NCBI RefSeq assembly: GCF_000814475.1
Contig: NZ_JSVC01000007.1
Span: 108,295 to 172,294 of the forward strand
Length of the DNA: 64,000 bases
From: Flavihumibacter solisilvae
GTDB lineage: Bacteria > Bacteroidota > Bacteroidia > Chitinophagales > Chitinophagaceae
Direction of reading: 5' to 3'
Part shown: in pieces, positions 16,332 through 24,083 of the stretch
How positions within the stretch are numbered: the first letter of the stretch is position 1
Layout of the letters: each line of letters begins with the position of its first letter
Position numbers and translations under genes: made by a program
Notes under the pieces: generated by a model
Told to the model about the DNA's origin: nothing
What the model saw: only the letters and a program-made list of their open reading frames with translations
Databases searched by the model: none

Positions 16332-18722
16332 TCAATTGGTCAGCCCGAGCTTCCGTGCAGTAATGTGAACGGTACATGCACTGAGGAGAATAATGCTGAT
16401 GGAACTCGCGGGCATGAGTATGGCCGCAATCATAGGTGATAACAATCCTTGTACGGCGAAGAATAGGCCGGTGATATTATAGAGGATGCTCATAATGAAG
16501 CTGGCCATCACAATTTTCCGGTTGCTTTTGCAGAACCGGATAAAACTGTGCAGTTTTCCAAGCTGCTTTCCTTCCAGTATTGCTTCGCTGGCCGGTGTAA
16601 ATGCGTTGGAACTTTCTGACACGGCAATGCCAATATTGCTTTCCAGAAGGGCGACACCGTCATTCAGTCCATCCCCCACCATCATTACACGGTGGCCTTC
16701 ACGACGAAGTTGTCTGATGTAATTAAGTTTATCCTGGGGCTGCTGGTCAAATAATAATTCGGTTCCGGGTGCCGTCATTATACGAAGTGATGCCCGTTCG
16801 CCGGCATTGTCGCCGGACAGGATGGTCACATTATATTTTCCTTTCAATTCATCCAGGAGGGTAGGCACAGTTTCACGATATTGGTTCCGGAAACGAAAGC
16901 GGCCAACCAACTGGTTTTCTTTAGAAATAAATACATTGGTATCAGTGCCGGCATATTTCCTGCCCGTAATATATTTCGCAGAACCGATCGCATACAGGTC
17001 GTCGTTCACAATTCCTTCTATGCCATGACCCGCCTTTTCTTCGAATGCCTTCACGCTTATCCTTTCTTTCCCCAGGTGAGCAGCAATGGCTTTACTCAGG
17101 GGATGCAGGCTTTGCGCCGCCAGCGATGCTATTGCCTGTTGCTCCTGTGCAGATAATGACCGGCCTTTATAGTCGATCCGGTGTTGATCTGTTGTAGTCA
17201 GTGTCCCAGTCTTATCGAATACTATATGATCCACGGTTGCTACTTCTTCAATCACTTCTGCATTACGCAGGTACAGGTTGTTCCGGCCGAGAATACGCAG
17301 GATAAAACCGTTGGTGAAGGTATTGCTCAGTAATAGTGCGCAGGGGCAGGCCACAATCAGGATGGCTGTTACCGAGGTCCAGATTTTAGCCGGGTCAGCA
17401 TAAGCCCAGAAACCGGCCGTAACTATGGCAATGGCAAAAACGATGTATGTAAACCAGGTGCTTATCCGGTGGACGAAAGACGACGATCTTCTTTCCCGGG
17501 TTACATTTCCATTCCTGTTCCAAAGGCCTGTCAGGTAACTTTGCGACACCTCCCTGATTACCAGCAATTCGATATTACTACCAACCTGCTTGCCTCCCGC
17601 ATAAATAATCTCACCAACTTCTTTCAGCACAGGAACTGATTCACCCGTTACAAAACTGTAATCTATAAATGCCTTGCCGCGGGTCAGGATACTGTCTGCA
17701 GGCACTAATTCCTCGTTGTGCAGCAACAGGGTATCGCCCGGCACGATATCAGGCAGGGACACGGACTCTTCCTTTTCATGCTTCAACCTGGTTACAGCAA
17801 TTGGAAAATAACTGGAGTAATCGCGATCAAACGATAACTGCTGGTAGGTCTTATCCTGCAACACCCTGCCGACAAGCATAAAAAAGACAATGCCGGAAAA
17901 TGAGTCGAAATAGCCGGTTCCAGTGCCCGTAAGCACTTCATACAGGCTGCGCCCGAAGGTTACCCAGATCGCGAGCACGATCGGGGCATCAATGTTCAGA
18001 AATCGCATTTTCAGTGCCTTGAACGAAGAGGTGTAAAATGGCATTGCACTGAACACCAATACCGGCAGCGCCAATATCAGGCTTAAATACCGGAAGGCGG
18101 TATTGAACAGAGGCGTATCTTCTTCCAGTCCCAGGTAGTCAGGAAAGCTCAGCAGCATGATGTTGGCAAAACAGAACCCGGCAACTCCAAGCTGGTAAAT
18201 CATTGTTTTTGTTAGCCCTGGCTTTTTGCCATTGAGATCAGTTAGTGAGATATAAGGCTCATAGCCAATGCTGGTCAATATTTCAGCTATTTCACGGAGT
18301 GAAACCTGTTGTTCATCGAAGATGATAGTCGCTTCTTTCTTGGTGAAGTTTACCTGGCTCCTGGAAATTCCCGGGTTCAGGCGGTGGAGGTTTTCCAGGA
18401 GGTAAAGGCAGGAGCTGCAATGTATGTGGGGAAGATAAAATGTGGTGTGTACCTCGTTTTCCTGCCGGAAACGGATAAGCCGCTGTGCGATTTTTTCATC
18501 ATCCAGGTAGGCAAACTTGTCTTTTCTGACCTTTATGCGCTGATGACGGCCCGGGTTGGCATTAAGATCGTAGTAATCGCACAGGCCGTTTTCGTTTAAC
18601 AACTGAAATACCAGTTTACAGCCTTCGCAGCAGAATGATTTTTCCCCGATGTGATAGGGAACATCCGGACAATCTTCGCCGCAGTGGAAACAGGTAGATC
18701 GGTTGTTCACGGTAGTTTGCAC
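16332..18722 (-). CDS. ccoI: Copper-translocating P-type ATPase CcoI (FixI)
   Basis: A 796-residue heavy-metal ATPase starting at GTG (18722); no suitable ATG exists upstream of the N-terminal domain. It has a Cys-rich N-terminus (CFHCGEDCPD), an HMA-like metal-binding region with CSSCLYLLENLH, eight membrane helices, the transport motif C459-P-C461, the phosphorylated D503 in DKTGTLT, and the hinge GDGLNDGVALLE. CcoI supplies copper for assembly of the cbb3 oxidase rather than for detoxification. It is the first gene of the minus-strand operon. TAGCTTAG at 18741-18748 is a candidate -7 box, and the dyad at 18794-18805 would then centre about 62 bases upstream of transcription start. Confidence 0.95.
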   Translation of the reverse strand: MQTTVNNRSTCFHCGEDCPDVPYHIGEKSFCCEGCKLVFQLLNENGLCDYYDLNANPGRHQRIKVRKDKFAYLDDEKIAQRLIRFRQENEVHTTFYLPHIHCSSCLYLLENLHRLNPGISRSQVNFTKKEATIIFDEQQVSLREIAEILTSIGYEPYISLTDLNGKKPGLTKTMIYQLGVAGFCFANIMLLSFPDYLGLEEDTPLFNTAFRYLSLILALPVLVFSAMPFYTSSFKALKMRFLNIDAPIVLAIWVTFGRSLYEVLTGTGTGYFDSFSGIVFFMLVGRVLQDKTYQQLSFDRDYSSYFPIAVTRLKHEKEESVSLPDIVPGDTLLLHNEELVPADSILTRGKAFIDYSFVTGESVPVLKEVGEIIYAGGKQVGSNIELLVIREVSQSYLTGLWNRNGNVTRERRSSSFVHRISTWFTYIVFAIAIVTAGFWAYADPAKIWTSVTAILIVACPCALLLSNTFTNGFILRILGRNNLYLRNAEVIEEVATVDHIVFDKTGTLTTTDQHRIDYKGRSLSAQEQQAIASLAAQSLHPLSKAIAAHLGKERISVKAFEEKAGHGIEGIVNDDLYAIGSAKYITGRKYAGTDTNVFISKENQLVGRFRFRNQYRETVPTLLDELKGKYNVTILSGDNAGERASLRIMTAPGTELLFDQQPQDKLNYIRQLRREGHRVMMVGDGLNDGVALLESNIGIAVSESSNAFTPASEAILEGKQLGKLHSFIRFCKSNRKIVMASFIMSILYNITGLFFAVQGLLSPMIAAILMPASSISIILLSACTVHITARKLGLTN

Positions 18723-18793
18723 TGGTCTTACTTTTGGCCGCTAAGCTAGGGTAGGGAGATTTTAGGGAGGATGAGGATGGTCATCAGGCGAAC

Positions 18794-18805
18794 TGATTTT
18801 TGTCA
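18794..18805. promoter_or_regulatory. CRP/FNR-type dyad in the ccoI / regulator divergent gap
   Basis: TGAT-TTTT-GTCA (read as CTGAT-N4-GTCAT with one base either side) is a near-palindrome of the spacing bound by CRP/FNR dimers. It lies between the divergent ccoI operon and the receiver-CRP gene. A closely matching, perfectly symmetric site is found at 20412-20425. A natural candidate binder is the CRP-domain regulator encoded 28 bases downstream (inference). Confidence 0.5.
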
Positions 18806-18820
18806 TTGCGTTGATTTTCT

Positions 18821-18828
18821 TTTATTTG
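18821..18828 (+). promoter_or_regulatory. -7 box abutting the receiver-CRP gene
   Basis: TTTATTTG, one mismatch from TAnnTTTG, ends five bases (TTGCC) before the ATG at 18834. It predicts a leaderless message and supports 18834 as the start rather than the in-frame ATG at 18771. Confidence 0.45.
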
Positions 18829-18833
18829 TTGCC

Positions 18834-19889
18834 ATGAAAAGGATTCTGATTATCGATGATCACGAAGAAATCCGTGAAAATATTGCCGAGATCCTGATGC
18901 TCGGGGGATTTGATGCCATGACTGCAGCAAATGGTAAACGGGGTGTGGAACTGGCAAAGCAGGAAAAGCCTGACCTGATCATTTGTGATATCATGATGCC
19001 CGAGCTTGATGGGTATGGAGTGCTGCATATGTTGCGCCGTTTACCCGAGACGGAGCACATTCCGTTTATTTTTCTCACTGCCAAAGCCGAACGAAGCGAT
19101 TTCCGGAAGGGAATGGAGATGGGTGCGGATGATTTTATCACGAAACCTTTTGATGATGTTGAATTGCTTAATGCAATTGAAACCCGGTTCAGGAAACAGG
19201 AAATCCTTCAACAGCGTTTTTCCGGAAATGAGCAGGGGTTCAATGAATTGATGCAGAACCTGAACAGCAGCGGCCTCGTGCAGATGGATCCCGAACAGTT
19301 CGATTCCACTTCCATCTCAAAAAAACAAATGTTGTATTCGGAGGGCAAACGCCCCCGTTTTCTCTATTTCCTGAAGCAGGGTAAGGTTAAGAGTTATAGA
19401 GTACATGAGGATGGAAAGGAATATATTACGAATCTTTATTCCCCCGGTGACTATATTGGTTACATCGCGTTACTAGAGGGCGCGGTGTATGAAGATTCCG
19501 CCGAAGTGCTTGAAGATGCAGAAATCGTCACAATACCTGCCGACACTTTCATGCATGCCGTATTTAATGACCTTAACATTGCCGGTAAGTTCATCCGGCT
19601 GATCTCCAATGATGTGAAAGAAAAGGAAGACCGCCTGCTGCATCTTGCATACGATTCGTTGCGGAAACGTGTCGCCAAGGCCCTCCTTGAAATCCAGGAG
19701 AAATTTCAGTCAGATAAAGCGAAACAGTCCATCGCCATTTCACGGGAAGACATTGCCCAATATATAGGTACAGCTACGGAGTCGCTTATCCGTACACTCG
19801 GCGATTTCAAGTCGGAAAAACTGGTAGAAATAAAAGAGGGCAAGATCTTCATTGTTGATCCTGCCCGGTTAAAAAATCTCCTATACTGA
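18834..19889 (+). CDS. Receiver-CRP fusion regulator next to the cbb3 operon
   Basis: The start at 18834 gives 351 residues and begins directly with the receiver domain (MKRILIIDDHEE). Residues 1-120 are a CheY-like receiver with phosphorylation site D52, D8/D9 and K in FITKPF. Residues about 150-265 are a cyclic-nucleotide-binding-type barrel, and about 290-351 a CRP winged helix (SREDIAQYIGTATESLIRTL). There are no FNR-type cysteines, so the signal is phosphorylation or a ligand rather than an iron-sulfur cluster. Divergence from ccoI suggests control of the high-affinity oxidase (inference). The ORF could start at 18771, but those residues do not fit a receiver and the -7 box would then lie inside the gene. 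It ends directly against the convergent Hsp20 gene with no spacing. Confidence 0.92.
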   Translation: MKRILIIDDHEEIRENIAEILMLGGFDAMTAANGKRGVELAKQEKPDLIICDIMMPELDGYGVLHMLRRLPETEHIPFIFLTAKAERSDFRKGMEMGADDFITKPFDDVELLNAIETRFRKQEILQQRFSGNEQGFNELMQNLNSSGLVQMDPEQFDSTSISKKQMLYSEGKRPRFLYFLKQGKVKSYRVHEDGKEYITNLYSPGDYIGYIALLEGAVYEDSAEVLEDAEIVTIPADTFMHAVFNDLNIAGKFIRLISNDVKEKEDRLLHLAYDSLRKRVAKALLEIQEKFQSDKAKQSIAISREDIAQYIGTATESLIRTLGDFKSEKLVEIKEGKIFIVDPARLKNLLY

Positions 19890-20306
19890 CTAGTAAATAA
19901 AGACTTCGTTTTCGCCTGATGGTATAGCCGACGTGTTCCTCGGAATGGTAATGATCAGTTCACCATTCCGGTAGTTAGCCTGTGTCATCGTGGTATCTGC
20001 ATCTTCAGGAAGCTGGAAATTGCGCATCCATTCGGAAAAGTTGTATTCGCATTCTTCCTTCCCGAAACAATCATTAATTTCTTCTTTCTTTCCTGCGACC
20101 GTCAGTTCTTTTCCCGAACAGTGGATGTTGAAACAATGCCTGTCGAGACCCGGCACTGCCAGTTTGATGATGTAAGCTTCGGAAGATTCAGTAACATTGG
20201 CAGGAGGCACCCACCGGGTACGACGTGTCCTTAATCCGCGAGCCTGGTTTTCATCAAAAAGAGGACGCGAAATGCTGCGGCTTTTCTTTGTTGATAAGAC
20301 TTTCAT
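19890..20306 (-). CDS. Small heat-shock protein, Hsp20/alpha-crystallin family
   Basis: A 138-residue protein. The alpha-crystallin domain spans about residues 40-128: VTESSEAYIIKLAVPGLDR at its start and a final NGELIITIPR, the usual A-x-x-x-[NG]-G-x-L motif region. These proteins hold unfolded polypeptides without ATP. The C-terminus carries a short tail lacking an obvious I-x-I motif (IPSGENEVFIY). It has an exact tail-to-tail junction with the receiver-CRP gene, and a symmetrical CRP/FNR-like site lies 106-119 bases before its start, suggesting that it belongs to the same regulon (inference). Confidence 0.93.
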   Translation of the reverse strand: MKVLSTKKSRSISRPLFDENQARGLRTRRTRWVPPANVTESSEAYIIKLAVPGLDRHCFNIHCSGKELTVAGKKEEINDCFGKEECEYNFSEWMRNFQLPEDADTTMTQANYRNGELIITIPRNTSAIPSGENEVFIY

Positions 20307-20411
20307 GGTTAGGTGAAAATTAAGAAGTGAAAAATTGGGTCACCTACGGTTTGGGCAGCTGCTCTTTCGGTATTACGTTGCTAAATGTCTAACAAAAGAT
20401 AGAATAAAAAG

Positions 20412-20425
20412 ATGACAAAAGTCAT
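20412..20425. promoter_or_regulatory. Perfect CRP/FNR-type dyad upstream of Hsp20
   Basis: ATGAC-AAAA-GTCAT is a perfect 5+4+5 palindrome in the 175-base gap between the Hsp20 and S4-protein genes. A candidate minus-strand -7 box, TATCTTTTG at 20393-20401, lies just downstream. It shares GTCAT and the TGA-N6-TCA core with the site at 18794-18805. Confidence 0.5.
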
Positions 20426-20481
20426 TCTTTAATATGATTTAATAAAGGTTCCGCCTTCAACGCGGGGTGACGCAACCGTTT

Positions 20482-20871
20482 TTAATTTTCACCTTGGAAT
20501 TCATCCAGGTCCCTGCGCTCTTTTTTCGTTGGCCTGCCAACTTTACTCAGCCTCTTACCTGTATGGAAGCTGGCGGCCTGGTACTGGATGCGCTCGAGTT
20601 CCTCAGCCGGAGTTTTATCGATATAATGTTTGATGGCTTCACTGAATTGTACCCGGTTTGAAATTAGGCCAGTTACTTCAATAACCCACTTGCGTGCTTC
20701 GGTTTTGACTTCGTATTCGTCACCAATCGAAACTGCGCGTGAAGCTTTCACAGCTACACCATGAAGCTTCACGCGACCTTTTTCTATTGCTTCTGCGGCA
20801 ATTGACCTTGTCTTGAAAAGGCGGATCGCCCAGAGGAATTTATCAATTCTTATTTTTTCTGTTTCAGCCAT
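20482..20871 (-). CDS. hslR: S4-domain RNA-binding protein, Hsp15 type
   Basis: A 129-residue protein with an S4 domain at residues 5-60 (KIRIDKFLWAIRLFKTRS, then AIEKGRVKLHG) followed by a basic tail (GKRLSKVGRPTKKERRDLDEF) matching the Hsp15 family. Hsp15 binds free 50S subunits that still carry a stalled nascent chain and helps recycle them. It lies 12 bases downstream of the M20 peptidase gene on the same strand, so the two are probably transcribed together. Confidence 0.88.
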   Translation of the reverse strand: MAETEKIRIDKFLWAIRLFKTRSIAAEAIEKGRVKLHGVAVKASRAVSIGDEYEVKTEARKWVIEVTGLISNRVQFSEAIKHYIDKTPAEELERIQYQAASFHTGKRLSKVGRPTKKERRDLDEFQGEN

Positions 20872-20883
20872 ATCGTCAGTCCG

Positions 20884-22263
20884 TTATGCCTTCCCATTCC
20901 CTGCAAAGTTTTGGTGGAAGTAGGGGATGGTCTCAATTCCTTTGTAATAGTTGAACAGTTCATATTTCTCATTTGGAGAATGCAGGTTGTCACTGTCAAG
21001 GCCAAATCCCATAAATACAATTTTCACGCCCAGTTCCTGCTCAAACAATGAACAGATGGGAATACTGCCACCCCCTCTCACGGGGATCGGAGTTTTTCCG
21101 AAAGTTGTTTCGATTGCTTTGGCGGCAGCACGGTATCCGTCAGAATCGATCGGCGTCATATAAGGCTCACCACCATGGTGAAGCTCCGCTTTCAGGGTAA
21201 CAGATTCAGGGGCAATGCTGTGAAGGTGATCGATCAGGAGTTTCGTGATCTTTTCCGAGTTCTGGTTTGGAACAAGACGACAGCTGATCTTTGCGAATGC
21301 CTTCGACGGCAAAACTGTCTTTGCTCCCTCTCCGGTATATCCACCCCAGATACCATTAAGCTCCAGGGTCGGCCTGATACCGGTTCTTTCATTTGTCGTA
21401 TATCCTTTTTCTCCCCATAGAGCTTTTACACCGAGGTCTTTTTTGTATTCCTGTTCATCAAACGGGGCTTCAGCCATCAGCTTTCTTTCCCCGGCACTAA
21501 CCACCACCACATCATCATAAAAGCCCGGCACGGTAACACGGTTGTTCTCGTCGTGCAGCGAAGCGATCATTTTAGCCAGGATCGTGATTGGGTTGCCTAC
21601 TGCGCCACCGTACACGCCACTGTGAAGGTCGCGGTTGGGACCTGTCACTTCAACTTCAATATAAGAGAGGCCGCGAACCCCGATATCGAGCGATGGTATG
21701 TCCATGCTTATCATCGCCGTATCACTGATCAGGATCACATCGGCGGCAAGTAATGATTTATTCGCTTTTACGAAAGTTGCCAGGTTAGGCGATCCCACTT
21801 CCTCTTCACCTTCAATCAGGAACTTTATATTGGTGGGAAGGCTGTCCGTCTTTACCATCATCTCCAGCGCCTTCACATGCATGAAAAACTGGCCCTTGTC
21901 GTCACAAGCTCCGCGGGCGAAGATCTTTCCATCTTTGATCACGGGCTCAAAGGGTCCGCTGTTCCATAGTTCGAGCGGGTCTGCTGGCTGAACATCGTAA
22001 TGTCCATATACCAGCACAGTCGGTTTTGAAGGATCTGTTATCCGTTCGCCATAAACTACGGGGTGACCCTCAGTCGGGTAAAGTGTCGCAGAGGTAGCTC
22101 CCGCTGCCAGCAGGTGATCGCGTACAGCTTCGGCACATTTCACCATATCATTCCTGTGTTCGCTTCTGGCGCTGACACTTGGGATTTTTAATAACTCCAG
22201 CAGTTCCTGCAGGAACCGGTCTTTATTTTTTTCCTGATATTCTTTCCAGGCATTCATATGCAT
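20884..22263 (-). CDS. M20-family dipeptidase
   Basis: A 459-residue M20 metallopeptidase, cytoplasmic (no signal peptide). The dinuclear zinc site is visible: H88 and D90 in VYGHYDVQPAD, D121 in GACDDKGQ, and the acid pair in EGEEEVGSP (about residues 151-158), with a lid/dimerisation insert around 190-310 containing LHSGVYGG. The closest characterised type is the carnosinase-like/CNDP dipeptidase branch, so hydrolysis of dipeptides is likely, though M20 members also cleave N-acyl amino acids. Two ATGs (22263 and 22257) are both possible. Confidence 0.9.
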   Translation of the reverse strand: MHMNAWKEYQEKNKDRFLQELLELLKIPSVSARSEHRNDMVKCAEAVRDHLLAAGATSATLYPTEGHPVVYGERITDPSKPTVLVYGHYDVQPADPLELWNSGPFEPVIKDGKIFARGACDDKGQFFMHVKALEMMVKTDSLPTNIKFLIEGEEEVGSPNLATFVKANKSLLAADVILISDTAMISMDIPSLDIGVRGLSYIEVEVTGPNRDLHSGVYGGAVGNPITILAKMIASLHDENNRVTVPGFYDDVVVVSAGERKLMAEAPFDEQEYKKDLGVKALWGEKGYTTNERTGIRPTLELNGIWGGYTGEGAKTVLPSKAFAKISCRLVPNQNSEKITKLLIDHLHSIAPESVTLKAELHHGGEPYMTPIDSDGYRAAAKAIETTFGKTPIPVRGGGSIPICSLFEQELGVKIVFMGFGLDSDNLHSPNEKYELFNYYKGIETIPYFHQNFAGNGKA

Positions 22264-22303
22264 CGTTTTAGCGCCACGAATTTAGGCGGTTTTGGATGTC
22301 TGT

Positions 22304-23302
22304 TCAAATCGACTCATTTTCGAACCGGTGTCGCTCATTTGAACGGACGATTGCCGAATTCCATTCTATTTTTTGACGGAAGGGATGCCGCCGTACCGGG
22401 CAGTCAGCTTTCATACAAATAGGGCAGGAAAGGTCAAGGCATCCGTCAGTATGGACAAACAGTTCGATACTGGTGCCGAATTCTTTGCGAATGAGCTGGC
22501 TGAGAGCGTCCACTTCAGCGTGTGCTTCATATACATTGAGATACCAGGGAACAGTGAGGTGGCAATCAACATGCAACACGCTTCCATATTTAATTACCCG
22601 GAGATTATGAAGATCTGTCCAGTTCTGCCGCCGGGCCTCATTAATCCGACCCACCATCTGTTCCAGCAGTTCCTGATCGGCTTCATCCATTATCCCCGCA
22701 AGTGATGCGCGCAGGATGTGATAACCGGTATAGATTATGAAGAAGCTGAATATGATGGCCACTATACCGTCGATCAGCTGCACGCCTGTAAAGTAAATAA
22801 GAGCAATTCCGGAAAGTATGCCAATAGTTGAATACGTATCGGATTGCAGGTGTTTTCCACTGGCAACAAGTGCCAGTGAACTGTTAGCCCTGCCTCGTTT
22901 GATCGCGATAAATCCCATTATGTAATTTACCACCGCGGAGATCCCGATCAGTAGCATTCCTTTGTCGAGCTGCTGCAAAGGCCGGGGCCTGATAAAATGG
23001 TTGATACTCTCGTATATTATGATCAGGCCCGCAATCATAATCAGTGTCCCTTCCACTGCTGCTGAAATAAATTCTGCTTTTCCATGTCCGTACGGGTGGT
23101 CAATATCGCGGGGTTTCGCCGCAATATACAGGCTGTACAAGCCAATAAATCCAGAGATCACATTGACGGTGCTCTCCAGGGCATCAGTCAGGATCGATAC
23201 CGATTTCGTAATGTACCATGCTGCTAGCTTCATCACAAAAAGCATGACAGCTACAGCAACGACCCATTGCTGCACCCTGAAGTTTTCCTTTTGCTGTTGC
23301 AT
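22304..23302 (-). CDS. Cation diffusion facilitator transporter with Cys-rich tail
   Basis: The 332-residue protein has six membrane helices in residues 10-210, with SVSILTDALESTVNVISG and HPYGHGKAEF typical of CDF exporters of zinc, iron, cobalt or manganese. A cytoplasmic ferredoxin-like domain follows (to about residue 290). The end carries CLDLSCPICMKADCP, a C-x4-C-x2-C-x4-C cluster not part of the core family, which may bind the exported metal or sense it. It overlaps the superoxide dismutase stop by one base (TAATG), so the two are co-translated; manganese or iron export beside an SOD would make sense but is inference. Confidence 0.9.
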   Translation of the reverse strand: MQQQKENFRVQQWVVAVAVMLFVMKLAAWYITKSVSILTDALESTVNVISGFIGLYSLYIAAKPRDIDHPYGHGKAEFISAAVEGTLIMIAGLIIIYESINHFIRPRPLQQLDKGMLLIGISAVVNYIMGFIAIKRGRANSSLALVASGKHLQSDTYSTIGILSGIALIYFTGVQLIDGIVAIIFSFFIIYTGYHILRASLAGIMDEADQELLEQMVGRINEARRQNWTDLHNLRVIKYGSVLHVDCHLTVPWYLNVYEAHAEVDALSQLIRKEFGTSIELFVHTDGCLDLSCPICMKADCPVRRHPFRQKIEWNSAIVRSNERHRFENESI

Positions 23303-24066
23303 TATTTCATTGCGCTGTCATAGCGTTGCTGGATAAAATCCCAGTTTACCACGCTCCACCAGTTGTCGATATAATCAGGACGCTTGTTCTGGTACTTGAG
23401 ATAATAGGCATGTTCCCATACATCTAATCCAAGCACCGGGAAACCGGTTGTTCCTGCCACATCCATAAGGGGATTGTCCTGGTTTGGCGTTGACGTTACA
23501 AGCAGTTGCCTGTCCTTAAGTATCAGCCATGCCCATCCGCTTCCGAACCGGTTTTTGCCAGCATCAGAAAACACCTTTTTGAAGTTGTCGAAAGAGGTGA
23601 ATTTCCCATTGATAGCGGCAAGGAGTGAACCTGACGGCTGGTTATTGTCTTTCGGCGCACGCATGCTTTGCCAGAACAGCTCATGGTTGAAATGACCGCC
23701 TGCATTATTCCTCAGTTTCTCTGACAGCCTGGAGATCTTGCCGAAGATGTCTTCCAAAGGTTTTGACCGGTCGATCTTTTCTGCCTGTGCAGCTTCATTC
23801 AGGTTCTTTGCATAAGTGGCTGCGTGTTTCGTATAGTGGATCTCCATTGTCATGGCATCGATGGCAGGTTCCAATGCCTTGTAATCATATGGAAGTGGTT
23901 TCTGGTCGAAACCGGTAGCGAAAAGGTGAGAATAGGATTCTGGGTGTGAATTCGTGACGGCAGATGCAGCAGTTCCACCAATGAAAGTGCTGCCGAGCCC
24001 GATGGCAAGCGAAGCTTTTGTACTGTTTGCAATAAAGCTGCGCCTGTTTTGCTTCGAGGATTTCAT
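23302..24066 (-). CDS. Exported superoxide dismutase, Mn-type residues
   Basis: A 254-residue Fe/Mn superoxide dismutase with an N-terminal extension (NRRSFIANSTKASLAIGL, then an AxA-like cleavage site near residue 36) that resembles a twin-arginine signal. The metal ligands are H77 (MEIHYTKH), H125 (NNAGGHFNHELFW) and D/H in LDVWEHAYYLKY. Gly in NNAGGH and the Gln in NQDNPL are Mn-type choices at the positions that separate Mn from Fe enzymes, but cambialistic activity cannot be excluded. It removes superoxide in the periplasm or outside. The gene is translationally coupled to the metal exporter that follows. Confidence 0.9.
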   Translation of the reverse strand: MKSSKQNRRSFIANSTKASLAIGLGSTFIGGTAASAVTNSHPESYSHLFATGFDQKPLPYDYKALEPAIDAMTMEIHYTKHAATYAKNLNEAAQAEKIDRSKPLEDIFGKISRLSEKLRNNAGGHFNHELFWQSMRAPKDNNQPSGSLLAAINGKFTSFDNFKKVFSDAGKNRFGSGWAWLILKDRQLLVTSTPNQDNPLMDVAGTTGFPVLGLDVWEHAYYLKYQNKRPDYIDNWWSVVNWDFIQQRYDSAMK

Positions 24067-24083
24067 ATAACCGGTATTTAATT

